Positions 23,879-31,273 of a stretch of 43,159 nucleotides of DNA are shown here, one piece after another. The notes beneath the pieces were generated by a model, which had not been told where the DNA came from, searched no databases, and worked only from the letters and a program-made list of their open reading frames with translations. The stretch spans positions 21,698 through 64,856 of the forward strand of contig DJWE01000051.1 in assembly GCA_002441465.1 (NCBI GenBank). Direction: 5' to 3'. A program made the position numbers and the translations under genes. How positions within the stretch are numbered: position 1 is the stretch's first letter; every line of letters begins with the position of its first letter. This DNA comes from Propionibacteriaceae bacterium UBA6238 (GTDB lineage Bacteria; Actinomycetota; Actinomycetes; Propionibacteriales; Propionibacteriaceae).

Positions 23879-25626
23879 GCATCACAAGCCACCGGCGGAA
23901 CACTGCTGTTCGTTCCTCCGCGGCAGCCGTCAACACCGACAAGCGGTTCGACGTCATCGTCATCGGGTCGGGGCCGTCGGGAAGCATGGCGGTCAAGGAA
24001 CTGACCGAGCGTGGCCTCGACGTGCTGTTGCTCGAGGCGGGCAGGGAGCTCAGGGAGGAGGACTTCCGTCCGCCCAAGCCCAAGAAGCCGGCCCCGATGG
24101 GAATGGATCTGGTGGCGAGGGCGGCAGCGATGGCCACCGGTCAGCCGTACCAGGCCCGCCGTCCGTTCTTCAGCGACTACACCAGCCGATTCCTGGTCAA
24201 CGACCTGGACGACCCGTACTCCCATCCGCTGGGGCAGCCCTATCTGTGGATTCGCGGCAAGGTGCTCGGCGGACGGATGCACAGCTACGGGCGAGTGCTT
24301 CAGCGGATGTCCGATATCGACTTCACGGCAGCGAGTCGGGACGGACACGGGGCCGACTGGCCGATCGAGTACGCCGACCTCGAGCCGTGGTACCGGCGGG
24401 TGGAGGAGACGGTGGGCGTCTACGGCGACGTCGATGGGTTGACGCACCCCCCCGACGGCGTCTACCGCGGCCCGGGATCCCTGACCTCGGTGGAAAGGGA
24501 CTTCAAGGAGCGGATCGAGGTCCGCTGGCCGGAGCGCCGGGTGATCTCGTGGCGGGTTCAGGCTCCCTTCCCCGACCGGCTGCCGCCCGGTATCGCCGCG
24601 GCGAAGAAGACCGGCAGGCTCACGATCCGGGCCGATGCCGTGGTCAACCACATCCTCACCGACCCCAGGACGGGCTTGGCGACCGGGGTGACCTTCCTCG
24701 ACCGCAACCAACGACGCGAACACCGGGCCCACGCCGACGTGGTCGTGCTGTGTGCGTCGCCGATCGAGTCCATCCGGCTGCTGCTCAACTCGGGGTCCAC
24801 TCGGCACCCCGACGGCCTGGGCAACTCCTCCGGGCTGCTCGGACGCTACTTCATGGATCAGACGATCAGCGTGGGCTTCTTCGACTGCCCTCGCTATCGC
24901 GGCGTCTGGGAGACACCGGACAACATTCCAGCCGACCCCCTCTACGGGGCGCCCGGAGGCTTTCTCATTCCGAGGTACGACAATATTGGCCCGCGGGTCG
25001 AGCCGGGCTTCCTCCGAGGCATCTCATATCAGGGCCTCGGCGGACGGATCCCCGTGCCCGAAGGCCATCCCGCGGCATTCGGGGTGGGTGGATTCGGCGA
25101 GATGCTGGCCCGCTACGACAACTCGGTCACCCTGAACCGGAGACGCCGGGACAAGTGGGGGATCCCGATCCCCCACATCGACCTCAGCACAGGAGACAAC
25201 GACCGGATCCTGCTGCGCCGCATGATGGGCGACCTTCGGGACATGGCGGACGAGGCCGGTCTGCGTACGAACTTCATCGGCTCGGCGGCCGGCCTGGATT
25301 CGGCGAAGGTGTGGCCGGACTTCACCCCGCTGCAACGCCTGGTCTTCAAACGCGGAATGCGGATGTCGATCGTGCTCGGCGCCGCGATCCACGAGTGCGG
25401 CGGTGCCCGGATGGGCAACGACCCGAAGCTGGCGGTCGTCAACGGCGTCAATCAACTCTGGGATGCGCCGAACGTCTTCGTGCCTGACGCAGCGTCCTTC
25501 GTGAGCAGCAGCACGGTTGGACCGGTGCTGACGATCATGGCCCTCGCAACCCGTGCCGCCGCCTTCATCGCCGACCAGCACGGCCATGGCGTTCTGCAGC
25601 GTCCCACCGACGCGGCGACGCTATGA
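23875..25626 (+). CDS. GMC-family FAD-dependent sugar oxidoreductase
   Basis: This 583-aa flavoprotein has the FAD-binding motif DVIVIGSGPSGSMAVKEL near residue 27, an E-A-G dinucleotide motif, KVLGGRMHSYGRVLQR near 128, and a C-terminal GMC domain with AIHECGGARMG near 503. The layout follows sugar dehydrogenases/oxidases related to glucoside 3-dehydrogenase and pyranose oxidase. No signal peptide or Tat motif is seen, so it is probably cytoplasmic. The catalytic histidine is present, but the position usually reading NPTLT near the C-terminus reads GPVLT, so the second active-site residue may differ. AAGGAG lies 7 nt before the ATG. It is the last gene of the operon. Confidence 0.85.
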   Translation: MSITSHRRNTAVRSSAAAVNTDKRFDVIVIGSGPSGSMAVKELTERGLDVLLLEAGRELREEDFRPPKPKKPAPMGMDLVARAAAMATGQPYQARRPFFSDYTSRFLVNDLDDPYSHPLGQPYLWIRGKVLGGRMHSYGRVLQRMSDIDFTAASRDGHGADWPIEYADLEPWYRRVEETVGVYGDVDGLTHPPDGVYRGPGSLTSVERDFKERIEVRWPERRVISWRVQAPFPDRLPPGIAAAKKTGRLTIRADAVVNHILTDPRTGLATGVTFLDRNQRREHRAHADVVVLCASPIESIRLLLNSGSTRHPDGLGNSSGLLGRYFMDQTISVGFFDCPRYRGVWETPDNIPADPLYGAPGGFLIPRYDNIGPRVEPGFLRGISYQGLGGRIPVPEGHPAAFGVGGFGEMLARYDNSVTLNRRRRDKWGIPIPHIDLSTGDNDRILLRRMMGDLRDMADEAGLRTNFIGSAAGLDSAKVWPDFTPLQRLVFKRGMRMSIVLGAAIHECGGARMGNDPKLAVVNGVNQLWDAPNVFVPDAASFVSSSTVGPVLTIMALATRAAAFIADQHGHGVLQRPTDAATL

Positions 25627-25700
25627 CGATCGCGCGTGCGGACGAGCCATGGACCTGCCGATGATCCGGGACAGCGTCCCGCAGTTCACGTCGGTCGAGT

Positions 25701-27128
25701 TCAGTGAGCGGACGGCGGGGCCCCGCCGGCGTCGCGGCCGACCTCGTCGGCGATGATCGCCAGGGCGGTGCGAAGATCGGGCTCGCTCACCGCTGCGAAG
25801 CCGAAGACGATGCCTTGCCTCGTCCCGGTGCCGGACCAGTAGGCCGACAGCGGGCTCACCCGGACGCCGCGGGCGGCCAGCGCGTTCACCAGTTCCTCCT
25901 CCGGGCGTCGGGTCTGCACCACGGCGTGCAGGCCGCCGTCCATCGGGTACACCCGCGCTCCGTGCGCCGAGGACAAGGCGGCGACGACCTGTGTTCGGCG
26001 GCGCCGGTAGCGGTTGCGCATCCGCTGGGTGTGCAACCGCAGCGCGCCCGCTTCGAGATAGGCGGCGATCGCCTGTTGAGCGACCGCGCCCACCGGCTGG
26101 CCCAGGTCGCGGCGGGCTGCGGCCACCGCAGGTACCAGCGACGCCGGTAGGGCGAGAAAGCCCATGCCCAGCGCGGGCGTCAGCGTCTTCGACAGCGTCC
26201 CGAGCAGGACCACGGTGCCGTCGTCGGGATCGTCGAGGGCGGCCAGCGCGGGCAGCGGCTGGGAGGTGTAGCGCAGCTCGGAGTCGTAGTCGTCCTCGAC
26301 GATCAGCACCTGGTTCTTCCGCGACCACTCCAGCAGGGCCTGGCGTCGGTCGATGGGGAGCGAGCCGCCCAGCGGGTACTGGTGGCTGGGCGTGACCAGG
26401 AGCAGGTCGGGCGCGGCCCGGCCGGCGGGCAGGTCGGCCACGCGCAGGCCGTGCTCGTCCACCGGCAGCGGAAGCACGCTCGCCCCGAACCGGGCCGGGA
26501 CCCGGCGCAGGGACGGGTAGCCGGGTTCCTCCACCGCGACGCGCAGCGGCCGGCCGGCGGAGCGGGCCAGCAGGACCAGGGCGAAACCCTCGCGTCCACC
26601 GCCGGTCACCGCGATCTGGGCGGGGTCGCGCGCCACGGCGCGCATCCGGCGAAGGTGGTCCGACCAGGCCGAGCGGAGCGCAGGCAGGCCGAGCACCGGC
26701 ATCGGGGCGTCCAACGGGGCGGACGAGGCTCGTCGCCACGCCGCGCGCCACGCCGACCCGGCCACCTCGTCGGCCGACGGGCGGCCCGGGCGCAGGTCGT
26801 AGGCCGGCGCGGGTTCGGGTGCCGGCGGACGCCGGGGGTGCGGCCGCCGGGGGTGAACCCGGCGCAGCTGCGGATTGACCACGGTCGAGCGTCCGGTGGA
26901 TGCGCTCAGGTAGCCCTCGGCCAGCAACTGGTCGTACGCGGCGACCACCGTGCCGCGCGACACCGCCAGATGTGCGGCGAGGGAGCGGGTGGAGGGAAGT
27001 GTGTCCCCCGGAGCGAGCAGGTCGCCGGCCATGAGCTCGCGCAACCGATCGGCGAGCTGCACGGGCAGCGGGACGGCGCCGGTGCGATCGAGCCGTATCG
27101 GCAGGGTGATCTCCGGGCTGGTGCGCAC
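25701..27128 (-). CDS. pdxR: PdxR: GntR-type HTH fused to an aminotransferase-like domain
   Basis: This 475-aa MocR-type regulator has an N-terminal GntR winged helix (DTLPSTRSLAAHLAVSRGTVVAAYDQL) and a fold-type I aminotransferase domain with VEDDYDSELRY and the PLP lysine in LSKTLTPALGMG. It is divergent from pdxS-pdxT, the standard position of PdxR, which senses PLP and activates vitamin B6 synthesis genes. The start is GTG 27128 with no Shine-Dalgarno sequence; TAAGCT at 27140-27135 lies 6 nt upstream, so the mRNA may be leaderless. The 3' end converges on the GMC gene. Confidence 0.92.
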   Translation of the reverse strand: MRTSPEITLPIRLDRTGAVPLPVQLADRLRELMAGDLLAPGDTLPSTRSLAAHLAVSRGTVVAAYDQLLAEGYLSASTGRSTVVNPQLRRVHPRRPHPRRPPAPEPAPAYDLRPGRPSADEVAGSAWRAAWRRASSAPLDAPMPVLGLPALRSAWSDHLRRMRAVARDPAQIAVTGGGREGFALVLLARSAGRPLRVAVEEPGYPSLRRVPARFGASVLPLPVDEHGLRVADLPAGRAAPDLLLVTPSHQYPLGGSLPIDRRQALLEWSRKNQVLIVEDDYDSELRYTSQPLPALAALDDPDDGTVVLLGTLSKTLTPALGMGFLALPASLVPAVAAARRDLGQPVGAVAQQAIAAYLEAGALRLHTQRMRNRYRRRRTQVVAALSSAHGARVYPMDGGLHAVVQTRRPEEELVNALAARGVRVSPLSAYWSGTGTRQGIVFGFAAVSEPDLRTALAIIADEVGRDAGGAPPSAH

Positions 27129-27199
27129 CCGTTCAGCTTACTGGTCTATCAACTGATCACTAGTTCTGGATCTGGTGATGTACCAGTAATCACACAACG
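27129..27199. promoter_or_regulatory. PdxR-pdxS divergent control region
   Basis: These 71 bp separate two leaderless-looking starts. ACTGGT at 27140-27145 is repeated as CTGGT at 27172-27176, and ACCAG at 27182-27186 forms an inverted pair with the latter (5-bp spacer). MocR regulators bind direct and inverted repeats in such regions, so these are plausible PdxR contacts. The arms are short and the assignment is tentative. Confidence 0.45.
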
Positions 27200-28105
27200 A
27201 TGGGCGCCATGACGACGACTCTCGGTTCCCCACTGGTCAAGCGCGGTCTCGCGGACATGCTCAAGGGCGGTGTGATCATGGACGTGGTCACCCCCGAACA
27301 GGCCCGGATCGCCGAGGACGCTGGCGCGGTCGCCGTGATGGCGCTCGAGCGCGTCCCTGCCGACATCCGCGCCCAGGGAGGCGTGGCCCGGATGAGCGAC
27401 CCCGACCTGATCAGCGCGATCATCGAGGCGGTCTCGATCCCCGTGATGGCCAAGGCCCGGATCGGCCACTTCGTCGAAGCCCAGGTGCTGGAGTACCTCA
27501 AGGTCGACTACATCGACGAGTCCGAGGTGCTCTCCCCGGCCGACTACGCCAATCACATCGACAAGCAGGCCTTCACCGTCCCGTTCGTCTGCGGGGCGAC
27601 CAACCTGGGTGAGGCGCTGCGCCGGATCGCGGAGGGTGCGGCGATGATCCGCTCCAAGGGCGAGGCGGGTACCGGCGACGTGTCCGAGGCCACCAAGCAC
27701 ATCCGGACGATCCGGCACGAGATCGCCGTGCTGAAGGCCACCTACGAGGCCAACCCCGACGAGCTGTACGTCGCGGCCAAGGAGCTCCAGGCCCCCTACG
27801 AGATCGTCCGCGAGGTCGCCGAGACCGGGACGCTGCCGGTGGTGCTGTTCACCGCGGGCGGGGTCGCCACACCGGCGGACGCCGCACTGATGATGCAGTT
27901 GGGCGCGGACGGGGTGTTCGTCGGCTCGGGCATCTTCAAGTCCGGGAACCCGGCGGCCCGCGCGGCCGCGATCGTGAAGGCGACCGCCCGCTTCGACGAC
28001 CCGGCGGTCGTCGCCGAGGCCTCCCGCGGCCTGGGTGAGGCGATGGTCGGCATCAACGTCGCCGACCTGCCGGCCCCGCACCGGCTGGCCGAACGGGGCT
28101 GGTGA
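27200..28105 (+). CDS. pdxS: Pyridoxal 5'-phosphate synthase subunit PdxS
   Basis: This 301-aa PdxS condenses ribose 5-phosphate, glyceraldehyde 3-phosphate and ammonia into PLP in the cytosol as a dodecamer with PdxT. Family landmarks are intact: GGVIMDVVTPEQARIAEDAG, MALERVPADIRAQGGVARM, KARIGHFVEAQVLE, and a late DGVFVGSGIFKS phosphate-binding loop. ATG 27200 lacks a Shine-Dalgarno sequence; ATG 27209 is an alternative. The stop overlaps the pdxT start by one base, and the divergent gene encodes the expected PdxR regulator. Confidence 0.97.
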   Translation: MGAMTTTLGSPLVKRGLADMLKGGVIMDVVTPEQARIAEDAGAVAVMALERVPADIRAQGGVARMSDPDLISAIIEAVSIPVMAKARIGHFVEAQVLEYLKVDYIDESEVLSPADYANHIDKQAFTVPFVCGATNLGEALRRIAEGAAMIRSKGEAGTGDVSEATKHIRTIRHEIAVLKATYEANPDELYVAAKELQAPYEIVREVAETGTLPVVLFTAGGVATPADAALMMQLGADGVFVGSGIFKSGNPAARAAAIVKATARFDDPAVVAEASRGLGEAMVGINVADLPAPHRLAERGW

Positions 28106-28707
28106 TGCCCGTCACCGTCGGCGTGCTCGGCCTGCAGGGCGGGGTGCGCGAGCATCGTGAGCTGCTCGAACACCTCGGGGCCCGGGCGAGCCTGGTGCGC
28201 GCGCCGTCCGATCTGGTCGGGCCCGACGGGCTCCGGGTGGACGCGCTGGTGCTGCCCGGAGGGGAGTCGTCCACCATCGACAAGCTGATCCGCCTGTTCG
28301 ACCTGTTCGAGCCGATGCGGACGGCGATCGCCGACGGGCTGCCCACGCTGGGCACCTGCGCCGGACTGGTGCTACTGGCTCGCGAGGTGGTCGATCCGGC
28401 ACCGGGCCAGCGCTCGCTGGGCGTCCTCGACGTGACCGTCCGGAGGAATGCGCTGGGATCCCAGGTGGCTTCGAGCGAGACCACCGTGTCCACGCCGCTG
28501 GGGCCGGTCCAGGTGGCCTTCATCCGCGCCCCGGTGATCACCCGGGTCGGCGCCGGAGTCGAGTCGCTGGGCACACACGCGGGCGAGATCGTCGGCGCCC
28601 GTGCCGGTGCGGTCACCGGCATCTCGTTCCACCCCGAACTGACCGGTGACGTCGCCTTCCACCGGGAGCTGCTCGCGCACGCGACCCGGTCCTCCCGCGC
28701 CGCCTGA
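28105..28707 (+). CDS. pdxT: Pyridoxal 5'-phosphate synthase glutaminase subunit PdxT
   Basis: This 200-aa class I glutaminase supplies ammonia to PdxS. Seen: VGVLGLQGGVREH at the N-terminus, LPGGESSTIDKL near residue 50, the nucleophile cysteine in LGTCAGLVLLA near 80, and the catalytic His/Glu in SFHPELTGD near 175. Length is normal. The ATG at 28105 overlaps the pdxS stop (TGATG), so the subunits are translationally coupled, as expected for a fixed-stoichiometry complex. Confidence 0.96.
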   Translation: MPVTVGVLGLQGGVREHRELLEHLGARASLVRAPSDLVGPDGLRVDALVLPGGESSTIDKLIRLFDLFEPMRTAIADGLPTLGTCAGLVLLAREVVDPAPGQRSLGVLDVTVRRNALGSQVASSETTVSTPLGPVQVAFIRAPVITRVGAGVESLGTHAGEIVGARAGAVTGISFHPELTGDVAFHRELLAHATRSSRAA

Positions 28708-28791
28708 GCCGGCCGCGTCCGGGTGGGGACGCCGTGGATCGGCCGTCGAGTATCGCGCTTCGGGCCTGGTGGGACGGCTCGCACGCGCTGA

Positions 28792-28797
28792 TACGCT
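28792..28797 (+). promoter_or_regulatory. Extended -10 element before the methionine-rich leader ORF
   Basis: TACGCT is preceded by TG plus one base, forming an extended -10. It ends 7 nt before the ATG at 28805, so transcription probably starts at that ATG and the leader ORF is translated leaderlessly. The -35 is weak, which an extended -10 tolerates. Confidence 0.45.
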
Positions 28798-28804
28798 CTG
28801 CGGC

Positions 28805-28867
28805 ATGCCCGGAACTCGCATGACGATGGTGGTTCCCGCCATGCCCGGGCGAATGCGGCGCCGCTGA
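28805..28867 (+). CDS. Methionine-rich leader peptide upstream of a transsulfuration gene
   Basis: This 20-codon ORF has methionine at positions 1, 6, 8, 13 and 17 and ends in three arginines. It starts 7 nt after an extended -10 element and stops 81 nt before the cystathionine gamma-synthase-like gene. Five of 20 residues being Met is far above expectation. Leader ORFs enriched in the pathway's amino acid are classic attenuators, and cysteine-rich ones are known in actinobacteria. After its stop, GCGGA and TCCGC can form a small hairpin around 28868-28878. Regulation by methionine availability is inferred; the ORF could be fortuitous. Confidence 0.45.
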   Translation: MPGTRMTMVVPAMPGRMRRR

Positions 28868-28948
28868 GCGGACTCCGCAGCAGTTCCAGCTCCGCCGTGC
28901 GCCGCCAGCGGAAAACCAGGCCCCACGCACTCCGACCGAGGACCACCG

Positions 28949-30130
28949 ATGACCACGTCAGAACCACCCACCGCCGGTAGGCACCCGCGCACCCGCGCCG
29001 TCCGTGCCGGAATCGGCACCGACGCCGCTCACGGCGCGGTCACCCCGCCGATCTACCTCTCGACCTCCTACACCTTCGACTCCCTCGATCGCCGCGGCCC
29101 CTACGACTACAGCCGCTCGGGAAATCCCACCCGTGACATCTTCGGCCAGGCCGTGGCCGAGCTCGAGGGAGGACCGGTCGGCTGCGTGACCTCGTCGGGG
29201 ATGAGCGCGATCACCACCACGGTGCTGGCCCTGCTCCCCGACGGCGGGACGCTGCTCGCCCCCATCGACTGCTACGGGGGCTCGTGGCGACTGTTCGACG
29301 CCTTGGAGCGCGCCGGACGGCTGACCCTGCGGTTGGTGGACTTCTCCGCTCCCGAAGTGGCGGACGCCGCGCTCGACCAGGGCGCCGACCTGGTCTGGCT
29401 GGAGACGCCGTCCAACCCGCTGCTGCGGATCGCCGACCTGGCCGCGGTGACGGCCGCGGCCCATCGCCGGGGCGCTGTCGTCGTCGCGGACAACACCTTC
29501 GCCAGCCCGGTGGTCCAGCGACCGATCGAGCACGGCGTGGATGTCGTGGTGCACTCCGCGACCAAGTACCTCTCGGGCCACTCCGACGTGGTTGCCGGGG
29601 TGGTCGTCGCGGCGGACGCCGAGCGCGGCGAGCGGTTGTGCTGGTGGGCCAACGCTCTCGGGGTCACCGCGGGGGCGTTCGACTCCTATCTGGCCTTGCG
29701 GGGGCTGCGGACGCTGCACCTGCGGATGGCGGCGGCGCAGGCAGGGGCGGCCGCGGTCGTCGAGCTGCTCACCGCCCACCCTGCGGTGCGGGCCGTCCAC
29801 TACCCAGGGCTGGAGCGCCATCCGCAACACGACCTGGCCGTGCGGCAGCAGGACGGGTTCGGCGCGATCGTCACCTTCGAGCTCGACGGGCGGCGCGCGG
29901 CGGAGGCGCTACTGGACGGGTTGAGCGACTTCTGCCTGGCCGAGAGCCTGGGCGGGGTGGAGTCGCTGATCTCGCACCCGGCGACGATGACGCACGCCGC
30001 GATGCCGGCCCAGGCGCAGGCCGCGGCCGGGATCACCGCGGGCATGCTGCGGCTGAGCATCGGGATCGAGGATCCGGCGGACCTGGTCGCCGACCTGCGC
30101 GCCGGGCTGGACCGGGCTGCACGGGTGTGA
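28949..30130 (+). CDS. metB: Cystathionine gamma-synthase/lyase-type PLP enzyme
   Basis: This 393-aa Cys/Met metabolism PLP enzyme contains YDYSRSGNPTRD near residue 51, CVTSSGMSAITTT, the cofactor aspartate in VVADNTFASP and the PLP lysine in HSATKYLSGHSD near 205. Members make cystathionine from O-acylhomoserine and cysteine (MetB) or cleave it. Sequence alone does not separate synthase from lyase cleanly. GAGGA lies 6 nt before the ATG. The upstream methionine-rich leader favours a role in methionine synthesis. The downstream transporter gene follows by 19 nt and could be co-transcribed. Confidence 0.85.
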   Translation: MTTSEPPTAGRHPRTRAVRAGIGTDAAHGAVTPPIYLSTSYTFDSLDRRGPYDYSRSGNPTRDIFGQAVAELEGGPVGCVTSSGMSAITTTVLALLPDGGTLLAPIDCYGGSWRLFDALERAGRLTLRLVDFSAPEVADAALDQGADLVWLETPSNPLLRIADLAAVTAAAHRRGAVVVADNTFASPVVQRPIEHGVDVVVHSATKYLSGHSDVVAGVVVAADAERGERLCWWANALGVTAGAFDSYLALRGLRTLHLRMAAAQAGAAAVVELLTAHPAVRAVHYPGLERHPQHDLAVRQQDGFGAIVTFELDGRRAAEALLDGLSDFCLAESLGGVESLISHPATMTHAAMPAQAQAAAGITAGMLRLSIGIEDPADLVADLRAGLDRAARV

Positions 30131-30149
30131 GGCCGGGGCAGGAATGACC

Positions 30150-31196
30150 ATGGCACGCGGACTGGGCAATCGCGGGGTGCAGGCCGCACTGGCCTCCGCC
30201 GTCCTCTTCGGCGCGGGCACGCCGCTGGCGAAGCTGCTGCTCGGGACGGTCGATCCGTGGCTGATGGCGGGCTTGCTCTACTGCGGCTCCGGGGTCGGGC
30301 TCGCGGTCTACCGTCTGGTCCGCCGGGCCCCGCGCGTCCGGATCGCCCGCGGGGAGCTGCTCCCGCTCGCCGGGGCCGTCCTCTCCGGAGGCGTGGTGGG
30401 TCCGCTGTTGCTGATGTCGGGGCTCGCGGCGATGCCGGCGACCGGTGCGTCGCTGCTGCTCAACGCCGAGGCCGTGTTCACCGCGGTCCTGGCCTGGCTG
30501 GTGTTCGGCGAGCACGCCGGTCCGCGGTTGGTGCTGGGCATGTTCGCGATCGTCGCTGGCGCCGTCCTGCTCACCGTCCCGACCCTCGCGCAGCTGGGCA
30601 GCTTCTGGCCGGCCGTCGCGGTTCTCGGCGCATGCCTGGCCTGGGGCCTGGACAACAACCTCACCCGGAAGGTGGCGCTCAACGACGCCAGCTGGCTGGC
30701 TGCGGTGAAGGGCTGGGTCGCCGGCCCGGTCAATCTCGCCCTCGGTCTCGCCGCTGGTGCCACGCTCCCCTCCGTCGGTGCGATCGCCGGGTCCATGCTG
30801 ATCGGGCTGTTCGCCTACGGCGTCAGTCTCGCGTTGTTCATCGTCGGCATGCGCCAGGTCGGCACCGCGCGAGCGGGTGCCTACTTCTCGGTCGCGCCGT
30901 TCTTCGGGGCGCTGCTCGCGCTGGCGCTCGGCGAGCCGCTGACCTGGACGGTCGTGGTCGCCGCGGGCCTGATGGGCGTCGGGCTGTGGCTGCATCTCAG
31001 CGAACGCCACGCCCACCTGCATCGGCACGAGGCGATCACCCACACCCATTGGCACGTTCACGACCAGCACCACCAGCACGTGCACCCCGACGGGGAGGTT
31101 CCGCCGGGTACGCGACATCGCCACGAGCACACCCACGAAGAGCTCGTGCACTCCCACGAGCACTTTCCGGATCCGCATCACCGGCACCGCCACTGA
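30150..31196 (+). CDS. EamA/DMT transporter with a histidine-rich C-terminal tail
   Basis: This 348-aa protein has ten predicted membrane segments in two EamA repeats (drug/metabolite transporter superfamily), about residues 8-285. A hydrophilic tail of about 63 residues contains 23 histidines in H-x-H patterns. Such tails bind Zn, Ni, Co or Mn in metal transporters. The next genes encode an Nramp manganese importer and a DtxR-type metal regulator, so a role in metal handling, perhaps export, is likely but unproven. ATG 30150 with AGGA 6 nt upstream is preferred; ATG 30144 is in frame. Confidence 0.8.
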   Translation: MARGLGNRGVQAALASAVLFGAGTPLAKLLLGTVDPWLMAGLLYCGSGVGLAVYRLVRRAPRVRIARGELLPLAGAVLSGGVVGPLLLMSGLAAMPATGASLLLNAEAVFTAVLAWLVFGEHAGPRLVLGMFAIVAGAVLLTVPTLAQLGSFWPAVAVLGACLAWGLDNNLTRKVALNDASWLAAVKGWVAGPVNLALGLAAGATLPSVGAIAGSMLIGLFAYGVSLALFIVGMRQVGTARAGAYFSVAPFFGALLALALGEPLTWTVVVAAGLMGVGLWLHLSERHAHLHRHEAITHTHWHVHDQHHQHVHPDGEVPPGTRHRHEHTHEELVHSHEHFPDPHHRHRH

Positions 31197-31242
31197 CCCC
31201 CGTCCGCGACGCCGCCGTCCGCGGTGAGCACGAGCCGTAGCC

Positions 31243-31273
31243 CACAAAAAGTTCAGGTAGATTAACTTTTGTG
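31243..31273. promoter_or_regulatory. mntH: Palindromic metal-regulator operator overlapping the mntH start
   Basis: CACAAAAAGTT (31243-31253) and AACTTTTGTG (31264-31273) form an inverted repeat, with one extra A in the left arm. Between them TAGATT (31258-31263) fits a -10 and lies 7 nt before the GTG start at 31271, so the operator covers the -10 and start of a leaderless message. The DtxR-type gene just downstream of mntH is the obvious candidate regulator. Confidence 0.6.

Noticed and set aside
25713..25731. GGCGGGGCCCCGCC palindrome near the 3' end of pdxR, considered as a terminator
   Set aside because: It lies inside the coding region before the stop and has no T-run or loop, so it is more likely a GC-rich coincidence.
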